Shown here piece by piece: positions 1 through 4,830 of a stretch of DNA of 6,000 bases (the stretch's first letter is position 1; each line of letters opens with the position of its first letter). Below the pieces are notes generated by a model, which ran no database searches, was not told where the DNA came from, and saw only the letters and a list, made by a program, of their open reading frames with translations. A program made the position numbers and the translations under genes. This DNA comes from Bacteroidales bacterium UBA3742 (lineage in GTDB: Bacteria > Bacteroidota > Bacteroidia > Bacteroidales > Paludibacteraceae), in the NCBI GenBank assembly GCA_002371785.1, contig DFGU01000111.1, positions 1-6,000 on the forward strand, given 5' to 3'.

Positions 1-361
1 TATTCGAGTGGTGCTCCAGGGCCGACACTACGATCTCATCGCCCGGACCCACAAAGGCTTCGCCAAACGAGAAAGCCAACATATTGATGGCATCCGTCGT
101 ACCCTTGGTGAAGATGATCTCCTTGGCCGAAGCGGCATGGATGAAGTCGGCCACGCGCTGACGCGCCTGTTCATGCCGACGGGTAGCCTCCTGACTCAGG
201 TAGTGCGTACCGCGATGGATATTGCTGTTCCAGCGGGTATACGCCTCCTGTATAGCGTCCAGTACGGCTTGCGGCTTCTGGCTGGTAGCCGCGTTATCCA
301 GGTACACCAAGGGCTGCTTGTGTACCGTCTGGCTTAATATCGGAAAATCTTCTCTGTTCAT
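1..361 (-). CDS. sufS: SufS-type cysteine desulfurase, N-terminal part (runs off the left edge)
   Basis: PLP-dependent cysteine desulfurase that takes sulfur from cysteine as an enzyme persulfide and hands it to the SUF Fe-S cluster machinery in the cytoplasm. I read 120 codons from the minus strand. Visible family motifs are LDNAATSQKP at residues 21-30, NSNIHRGTHYLS at about 45-56, FTKGTTDAIN at 84-93 and EHHSN at 116-120, where the window ends. These fit group II (SufS) rather than group I (IscS/NifS) desulfurases. The PLP lysine and the active-site cysteine lie beyond the edge, so activity cannot be judged. The ATG at 361-359 shares an ATGA with the gldB stop, which fixes the start and suggests coupled translation. 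The C-terminus and any sufE or sufBCD neighbours are outside the window. Confidence 0.93.
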   Translation of the reverse strand, partial: MNREDFPILSQTVHKQPLVYLDNAATSQKPQAVLDAIQEAYTRWNSNIHRGTHYLSQEATRRHEQARQRVADFIHAASAKEIIFTKGTTDAINMLAFSFGEAFVGPGDEIVVSALEHHSN

Positions 362-1368
362 GGCCTGTATTTGCTGTTTTCCAGTATGTTTTGGGCATCC
401 TCGTTGTCCAGCAACTGCTGGATCGACACCTGCTCATTATTATTCATATAGCTCTCTACGATACGCCATCCTACCCACGTACCCAGACGTCCCGGCGAGT
501 CTTGCGACACCTCCGAGGTGAACGGACCGTCGTTCATGTACGAGGTCAGCACCATCTGGTCGGTCTGGAAGAGGTCGCGCTTGTCCATGATTCTACGCCA
601 TATAGCGCCCTCATGGTCCTCGCACCACTCCCATTGTTCGCGGCTGTAACCGATGATCTGGTCCTCTTCTTCCTCGGGCAGTAGTTGGTCCAGCAGGTAC
701 ATAATTTTGCCGTGGTAGATCATCTGATCCAGCAGACGGTTTTGCTTACCGTTGAACGGCATCTTGCGAAATAGGTACGCGCTCACCGCATCGCCTACCA
801 TGCACTCCTTGCGCATCGTCTGCTTCTGGTAGTCATATACCAGTTGCGCGTAGGCGGGGTAGTCCGACCCCAGGTACATATCCGCGCCGATACCGATGAT
901 CTCCTCGTTGGGGAAATAGATCGGTGATACAAAGCCCGACACGTAAAGATACACCTCCGGTACGGTCATGTCCGGATATAGGTATTTCAGGCGGGTGAAG
1001 GCCTCGTTCAGTTCGCGTTGAATGCTGCTGATGTCGGCAAATTGGGTTTGCTCGTCCTGTATCATACGTTGTATACCCAGCGTCGTATCGCTCAGAAAAG
1101 CCGGTAGTACGCTGACCAGGCTGTCCGCATTCTCCAGTCCCAGCAGTTCGCTCACGAAGTAGGGCATGAAGTTAGGATAACTGCGGTAGAGTAGGGCAAC
1201 CGACTCCTGCAGCCGTCCGGTATCTACACCCACAAAGGCGCTGTCGAAGCGCACGATCTTTACCTCTTGCGGCGTCATCTCTGCCCCCGCAAACACATCC
1301 CGCTTCGTCTGGCACGCCATCATGCCCAGCGCCACCAGCACTAATATATATATCTTAAAATTTCTCAT
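358..1368 (-). CDS. gldB: GldB-family lipoprotein
   Basis: Predicted lipoprotein of 336 residues, the usual GldB size. In gliding Flavobacteriia GldB is an envelope lipoprotein required for gliding motility. Homologues are also widespread in Bacteroidales that do not glide, where the role is unknown. The N-terminus has a basic start (MRNFK), a hydrophobic stretch at about 6-17 and a lipobox ending in Cys19 (MMAC). The residues after the cysteine (QTKRDV) do not look like the acidic export signal of Bacteroidota surface lipoproteins, so I infer it faces the periplasm. Family-like stretches are GFVSPIYFPNEEIIGIGADM at 145-164, DMYLGSDYPAY at 163-173 and NDGPFT to PGRLGTWVGW at 279-301. No HExxH metalloprotease motif is present. 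It lies 27 nt after lolD and overlaps sufS by ATGA. The family call rests on remembered motif patterns. It is less certain that the protein shares the gliding function. Confidence 0.83.
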   Translation of the reverse strand: MRNFKIYILVLVALGMMACQTKRDVFAGAEMTPQEVKIVRFDSAFVGVDTGRLQESVALLYRSYPNFMPYFVSELLGLENADSLVSVLPAFLSDTTLGIQRMIQDEQTQFADISSIQRELNEAFTRLKYLYPDMTVPEVYLYVSGFVSPIYFPNEEIIGIGADMYLGSDYPAYAQLVYDYQKQTMRKECMVGDAVSAYLFRKMPFNGKQNRLLDQMIYHGKIMYLLDQLLPEEEEDQIIGYSREQWEWCEDHEGAIWRRIMDKRDLFQTDQMVLTSYMNDGPFTSEVSQDSPGRLGTWVGWRIVESYMNNNEQVSIQQLLDNEDAQNILENSKYRP

Positions 1369-1394
1369 AACCTATAACCCATAACCCATTAACC
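1366..1394 (-). repeat. Short heptad tandem repeat ending in the gldB start codon
   Basis: Read on the minus strand, the lolD-gldB gap consists of GGTTAATG, GGTTATG, GGTTATA and GGTTATG in direct succession. The final ATG (1368-1366) is the gldB start. The repeat therefore fills the whole leader where a ribosome-binding site would be. An in-frame ATG at 1389-1387 runs into a TAG after five codons, and the ATG at 1382-1380 is out of frame, so neither can extend GldB. The array is directly visible. Any role in translation, or membership of a genome-wide repeat family, is inference. Confidence 0.65.
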
Positions 1395-1395
1395 T

Positions 1396-2046
1396 TTACG
1401 CCATCCGTCCGTCTCGTATCTCCAGCACCCGGTCGGCAATAGCAGCCAGTTCCTTGTCGTGGGTCACGATGATAATGGTCTGGCGGTACTGGTCACGCAG
1501 GTGTTGCAGCAGGCGGTGCAGCTCTTGTTTATTCTGTTCGTCCAGGCTACCGGATGGTTCGTCGGCCAGTATGACCTTGGGTGACATCATGAGTGCTCGT
1601 GCAGCTGCTACGCGCTGTTTCTCGCCGCCCGACAGCTGGTTGGGCTTATGCTCCAGGCGCTCGGCCAGTCCCAGTTCGCAGAGCAGTTTCTTTGCGCGCT
1701 CGCGCAATTCAGCCTGCTTCTCTCCGGCTATCATGCCCGGTATCATCACGTTCTCCAGGGCCGTAAATTCCGGTAACAACTGGTGGAACTGAAAGATAAA
1801 ACCGATATGCCGGTTGCGCCACTGCGCCAGCGCTTTCTCATCCAGCGAGAAGACGTCCGTACCATCAATGACTACCTGTCCGCTGTTCGGGCGATCCAGC
1901 GTACCAATAATCTGGAGTAGGGTAGTCTTGCCTGCGCCCGACTTACCTACGATAGCGACTATCTCGCCCTCCTCTACGCGCAGATTCACCCCCTTCAGCA
2001 CCTCTAGTTCGCCGAACGATTTATGTATGTCTTGAACCTCTATCAT
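1396..2046 (-). CDS. lolD: LolD-type ABC transporter ATP-binding protein
   Basis: Cytoplasmic ATPase subunit of 216 residues, typical of the LolD/MacB/FtsE group. LolD powers the LolCDE complex that extracts lipoproteins from the inner membrane for transfer to the outer membrane. All nucleotide-binding motifs are present: Walker A GKSGAGKT at 34-41, Q-loop Gln86, signature LSGGE at 138-142, Walker B VILADE at 158-163 and the H-loop His196. The stretch [16 protein letters not shown] at 85-100 closely resembles the corresponding segment of E. coli LolD, which favours LolD over MacB or FtsE. No permease gene is adjacent, so the LolC/E partner must be encoded elsewhere. It is the first gene of a predicted lolD-gldB-sufS operon with its own promoter, and the ATG at 2046 is about 17 nt from the predicted transcription start. 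Confidence 0.9.
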   Translation of the reverse strand: MIEVQDIHKSFGELEVLKGVNLRVEEGEIVAIVGKSGAGKTTLLQIIGTLDRPNSGQVVIDGTDVFSLDEKALAQWRNRHIGFIFQFHQLLPEFTALENVMIPGMIAGEKQAELRERAKKLLCELGLAERLEHKPNQLSGGEKQRVAAARALMMSPKVILADEPSGSLDEQNKQELHRLLQHLRDQYRQTIIIVTHDKELAAIADRVLEIRDGRMA

Positions 2047-2057
2047 GCCTGTCTAAC

Positions 2058-2077
2058 TAATTTTGCGTGCAAAATTA
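2058..2077. promoter_or_regulatory. Perfect 20-bp palindrome over the lolD promoter -7 box
   Basis: TAATTTTGC (2058-2066) and GCAAAATTA (2069-2077) are exact inverted copies, 9 bp each, around a central GT. The right arm contains the -7 element used by the lolD promoter, and the left arm covers the predicted transcription start. A site of this symmetry in this position is what a dimeric repressor operator looks like. The palindrome itself is certain. Its use as an operator is inferred, since AT-rich spacers can hold palindromes by chance and no regulator gene is nearby. Confidence 0.5.
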
Positions 2078-2101
2078 CAAAAAATTCTGAATTCCTGCAA
2101 A
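2070..2101 (-). promoter_or_regulatory. Bacteroidota-type promoter for lolD-gldB-sufS
   Basis: On the minus strand, TTTG at 2101-2098 is followed by a 20-nt spacer and TAATTTTG at 2077-2070. This matches the TTTG/TAnnTTTG consensus of the Bacteroidota primary sigma factor with standard spacing. Transcription would begin near 2062-2065, leaving a leader of roughly 17 nt before the lolD ATG. Confidence 0.75.
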
Positions 2102-2191
2102 TTTATCTGCCACAAATTAGTCCGCTTTAGGTTTTTTGTTGTAAACTTTCTTTCGCCTTGTGTCTTTTATAATTAGGAAAATGGACGAAAA

Positions 2192-2665
2192 TTACCAGAT
2201 AGCCTGGATTAGGGCGACGGTCATGAGGCCGCAGGCGATAAGTTTCAGGAGCGTGCCAAAGAGGATACCGATGAAACTACCCCAGCCTGCTTTGAGGGCT
2301 TCGTTGAGCTGTTTACCGGCTAATAATTCGCCGATGATAGCCCCAACCAGCGGACCTAAGATAACACCCAATGCCCCAAAGAAAAGCCCGACAAAAATGC
2401 CTATCGTAGAGCCCCATACACCCCATTGGGTTCCGCCAAACTGCTTCGTGCCCCAGGCCGGAACAACATAATCAAGCACCGAAATAACAATCGTCACAAG
2501 ACCCCATATAAGCAAAAACTGCCATGAGAAATCAATACATCCGGTAGCTTGAGCAATCCATAGACCGACATAGGCGATCGGCACGCCCGGAAGCCCGGGA
2601 ACGATACATCCGATAATACCTATCAGCATCATTACAAAGGCTACGATAAGAAGAAAAATGTCCAT
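2192..2665 (-). CDS. DUF456 family integral membrane protein
   Basis: Small inner-membrane protein of 157 residues with no assigned function. The family marks are visible: PGLPG at 23-27 after the first membrane segment, a DYVVPAWGTKQFGGTQWGVWG stretch at about 65-85, and a glycine-rich hydrophobic run with GPLVGAIIGELL at 104-115. Hydrophobic segments lie at about 2-22, 28-41, 49-68, 84-117 and 130-156, so about five membrane passes. Length is normal for DUF456. It follows the HAD gene with a 55-bp gap and no visible terminator, so it may be the third gene of that transcript. A separate promoter could not be established. From its stop to the next promoter there is about 90 bp of AT-rich DNA in which I see no terminator or gene. 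The family call is firm. The function is unknown. Confidence 0.88.
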   Translation of the reverse strand: MDIFLLIVAFVMMLIGIIGCIVPGLPGVPIAYVGLWIAQATGCIDFSWQFLLIWGLVTIVISVLDYVVPAWGTKQFGGTQWGVWGSTIGIFVGLFFGALGVILGPLVGAIIGELLAGKQLNEALKAGWGSFIGILFGTLLKLIACGLMTVALIQAIW

Positions 2666-2720
2666 GAGCTATAGCATTTTATGTACAAAAATGTTGGCGA
2701 ATTTAGTGCTAGATGCCTAA

Positions 2721-3341
2721 TCACTCTTGATTCTGTTGCAAGGCATCGATGCTCTCAAAGGTTTGCCAGTGGACGGTTTGTTCGGCTGCCAGACGATTTG
2801 CCGGAATGTCGTCAATAAAAATGACGGATTCGGGATGGCCGATAGCCTTTTGTACCGCCTCAAAGATTTGTGGTTCAGGCTTCGCCATGTGCATCTTTTG
2901 CGACAGGAAGAAGCCGTCAAAATGCTTATCCAAACCATACCGGCGATTGATAAAATCGAAGTGCAGGTCGTTGCCATTGGACAAGAGATAGACCGGATGT
3001 CCTTTAGCACGAAGCGAATCCACGAACTTCAACCGTTCCTTAGGCAGTTCATCCAGCATGGACATCCATGCCTCCAGGATCTCGTCTTTTGTTGTCCCAG
3101 GATGGCAGTAGCCCTGAACTTGAGTGAGGAATGTCTCGGGTGAGATCATTCCTCGCTCAAAATCAGCCATGAGTTGCTTGGAAGCGACGCTGACGGCTTT
3201 CACGCCTTCGCCACGGCTATCCATGCCCAGGATGGCACGCATGTTGTCCTCGCCCATGAGTCTCTCAAAGGCCAGAAAACAGCGCTGCACATCCAGCTGG
3301 ATGAGCACACCTCCCAAGTCAAAGATATACGTTATACGCAT
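2721..3341 (-). CDS. HAD-superfamily hydrolase, subfamily IA (YihX-like sugar phosphatase type)
   Basis: Cytoplasmic phosphatase-type enzyme of 206 residues. The HAD motifs are in order: motif I FDLGGVL with nucleophile Asp8, motif II Ser121 in LLSNGND, motif III Lys154 in MAKPEP, and motif IV Asp177-Asp178 in FIDDIPANRLAAE. A helical cap of about 15-95 separates motifs I and II, as in subfamily IA variant 3. The usual second Asp of motif I is Gly10, a DxG form also found in YihX-like alpha-glucose-1-phosphatases, so activity is still plausible. The substrate cannot be inferred from sequence. The start at 3341 lies within the last codons of the SDR gene (10-bp overlap), which suggests coupled translation and perhaps a shared sugar pathway. 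No nearer in-frame ATG gives a better N-terminus, because motif I begins at residue 7. Confidence 0.9.
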   Translation of the reverse strand: MRITYIFDLGGVLIQLDVQRCFLAFERLMGEDNMRAILGMDSRGEGVKAVSVASKQLMADFERGMISPETFLTQVQGYCHPGTTKDEILEAWMSMLDELPKERLKFVDSLRAKGHPVYLLSNGNDLHFDFINRRYGLDKHFDGFFLSQKMHMAKPEPQIFEAVQKAIGHPESVIFIDDIPANRLAAEQTVHWQTFESIDALQQNQE

Positions 3342-4105
3342 GTATAACCTCCATCTACCGGCAGTGCTACGCCGGTGACATAAGTAGAAGCGTCGGACGC
3401 CAGGAAGACGACGGCGCTATCGAGTTCGCCCTCATGACCATAGCGCTCCATCGGAATGACGGTCTTGGCATAGGTGGCGAAATACTCGGATTCGAGGGTC
3501 TCTTTGGTCAGCGGGGTAATGAAATAACCCGGACAAATGGTATTCACCGTAATACCGTATTTGCCCCATTCAGCCGCCAAAGCGCGTGTCAGATTGACAA
3601 CGCCGCCTTTTGCGGCATGATAAGGCGAAGCGGGCGCAACCTTATTGCCCACAAGACCATACATAGACGCGATATTGATGACGCGACCGTACTTATTCGG
3701 GATCATCGATTTCTTGGCTACGGCGCGTGCTACACGGAACGTACCAAACAGGTCGATCTGCATCTCGTTCTCAAACTGCGCATCGGAAATATCCTCTGCG
3801 GGAGCTACAGCTCCTGTTCCGGCGTTATTGACCACGATTTCAATACGTCCCATCTGCTTGACCGCCTCATCCACCATAGCATCCACGGCTTCCGTAGAGG
3901 TAATGTCACATTGGAGCGGCAGCACCTTGACGCCATATTCAGCCTCGATGGCTTTCTGTACTTCTACTAATTTCTCGTAACGACGAGCTATGATTACTAA
4001 GTTCGCCCCACGAGCGGCCATCGCTTTGGCCATCTGCACTCCCAGGCCGCCCGAACAACCGGTTACCAACGCTACGCGACCTGATAAATCAAAAATGTCT
4101 TTCAT
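3332..4105 (-). CDS. SDR-family oxidoreductase, gluconate 5-dehydrogenase / KduD-like
   Basis: Classical short-chain dehydrogenase of 257 residues, the usual length. Cofactor motif TGCSGGLG is at 15-22, NNAG at 93-96, catalytic Ser147 (NIAS), Tyr162 and Lys166 (YHAAK), and the C-terminal GVALPVDGGYTCV at 245-257. Arg41-Arg42 directly after the second strand favour NADP(H) over NAD(H), an inference. The position usually held by the catalytic Asn of the NSYK tetrad is Asp118 (IDLFGTF). As I recall, some gluconate 5-dehydrogenases also carry Asp here. Overall it resembles gluconate 5-dehydrogenases and KduD-type sugar-acid reductases, but similarity among SDRs is too broad to name a substrate. 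It is the first gene after a consensus promoter, with about 55 nt of AT-rich leader lacking a Shine-Dalgarno, and it overlaps the downstream HAD gene. Confidence 0.9.
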   Translation of the reverse strand: MKDIFDLSGRVALVTGCSGGLGVQMAKAMAARGANLVIIARRYEKLVEVQKAIEAEYGVKVLPLQCDITSTEAVDAMVDEAVKQMGRIEIVVNNAGTGAVAPAEDISDAQFENEMQIDLFGTFRVARAVAKKSMIPNKYGRVINIASMYGLVGNKVAPASPYHAAKGGVVNLTRALAAEWGKYGITVNTICPGYFITPLTKETLESEYFATYAKTVIPMERYGHEGELDSAVVFLASDASTYVTGVALPVDGGYTCV

Positions 4106-4165
4106 TTCTCAAATACGTTACTTATATTAATTGTTGTATGAATACTTTTTCACAACTTTCGAGTG

Positions 4166-4197
4166 CAAAGATACGACAAAAGTTTGACATATGCAAA
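4166..4197 (-). promoter_or_regulatory. Bacteroidota-type promoter for the SDR-HAD(-DUF456) genes
   Basis: On the minus strand, TTTG at 4197-4194, a 20-nt spacer and TATCTTTG at 4173-4166 match the TTTG/TAnnTTTG consensus exactly. Predicted transcription starts near 4158-4161, giving a leader of about 55 nt that is AT-rich and shows no Shine-Dalgarno. A weak inverted repeat (GTTTG, 7 nt, CAAAC at 4182-4198) overlaps the -33 element. Confidence 0.8.
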
Positions 4198-4279
4198 CGT
4201 TCCGGCGTTTTTCCGGTAAGAATAGGGTATTTATATCGTTTTTCTCTGTTTATCGTTTCGATAGCGAAATAGCTTTTGT

Positions 4280-4315
4280 CTTTGAGCGCAGCGTTCTTTC
4301 TACTTTGAGCGCAGC
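4280..4315. repeat. 13-bp direct repeat downstream of tsaE
   Basis: CTTTGAGCGCAGC occurs at 4280-4292 and again at 4303-4315, a period of 23 bp. The copies start 8 bp beyond the tsaE stop codon. The bases between and around them (TTCTTTCTA, TTTTGT) are pyrimidine-rich. The repeat is GC-rich in an otherwise AT-rich spacer, so it does not look like low-complexity background. It is not a hairpin by itself and no U-tract follows on the minus strand, so I do not call it a terminator. The rest of the spacer (4200-4279) shows only short imperfect stems. Confidence 0.6.
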
Positions 4316-4322
4316 CGATCTT

Positions 4323-4814
4323 CTATTCAATAGAGTCGTCGCAAACCAGTTGACGGTCACCGTTCGGTAGTGGTGTGATATGAATCCATATAGTGTCCTC
4401 GGGTAGGATAGGGGAGAGGATGTCCGGCCACTCGACAAAGCAGTAGTTGCCTGAATACAGATAATCCTCCGCTCCAAAGTCCATCGCCTCGTGAATATCC
4501 TTCAGCCTGTAGCAATCGAAGTGGTACACCTCGCCCTGGTACGGACGCTCCACGTCATACACATTCACGATAGCAAACGTCGGACTGTTCACCACGTCCT
4601 CCGTACCCATCTCCTCACATAGCTGACGAATGAACGTCGTCTTGCCTGCCCCCATTTGTCCGTCGAAGGCAAACACCCGATGCGGTTCGCATGCTTTCAG
4701 AATTTCCAACGCACTGACTTCCTCTCCATGCTCGTTGAGCAACAACAGACGCTCTTCGTTCGCCTTTAGCCCTTCATCTTTTGCTTTTTTTATTGTATAA
4801 GTACTCATGTTCAT
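4323..4814 (-). CDS. tsaE: TsaE, ATPase of tRNA t6A37 synthesis
   Basis: P-loop ATPase that works with TsaB, TsaC and TsaD to place threonylcarbamoyl on A37 of tRNAs reading ANN codons, in the cytoplasm. Visible motifs are Walker A GQMGAGKTT at 52-60, the switch-like SPTF at 77-80, the HFD of YHFDCYRL at 98-100, and the VEWPD segment (Glu128, Trp129) at 127-131. The 163 residues are slightly longer than many TsaE proteins, mostly from the N-terminal part preceding the P-loop. Two in-frame ATGs (4814 and 4808) would give MNMS or MS. I keep the upstream one, but the choice is open. The gene starts 16 nt after the uvrC stop with no room for a promoter, so it is probably co-transcribed with uvrC. 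Confidence 0.94.
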   Translation of the reverse strand: MNMSTYTIKKAKDEGLKANEERLLLLNEHGEEVSALEILKACEPHRVFAFDGQMGAGKTTFIRQLCEEMGTEDVVNSPTFAIVNVYDVERPYQGEVYHFDCYRLKDIHEAMDFGAEDYLYSGNYCFVEWPDILSPILPEDTIWIHITPLPNGDRQLVCDDSIE

Positions 4815-4830
4815 CGATTTTATGCGATTC

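Noticed and set aside
2675..2693. Inverted repeat CATTTT-N7-AAAATG and a -7-like CATTTTTG upstream of the DUF456 gene as a promoter.
   Set aside because: The -7 match has a mismatch in its first base, no TTTG lies at the right distance, and the inverted repeat is pure AT-rich sequence.
3434..3970. 178-codon open frame on the plus strand opposite the SDR gene, and similar plus-strand frames at 2727-3143 and 5299-5715.
   Set aside because: Each lies antisense to a gene with clear family motifs, shows no recognisable domain, and has no promoter. They are frame shadows.
4202..4216. CCGG-CGTTTTT-CCGG as a hairpin or terminator in the tsaE-SDR spacer.
   Set aside because: CCGG is self-complementary, so the match is only 4 bp and no U-tract follows on the transcribed strand.
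4251..4269. Two overlapping small stems (TATCG-TTT-CGATA and TTTCG-ATAG-CGAAA) as a tsaE terminator.
   Set aside because: Stems are only 5 bp and AU-rich, and no U-tract follows on the minus strand. They could be chance in AT-rich DNA.
4250..4477. 75-codon minus-strand open frame overlapping the end of tsaE.
   Set aside because: It is out of frame with tsaE, has no recognisable motif and runs through the direct repeat and spacer.
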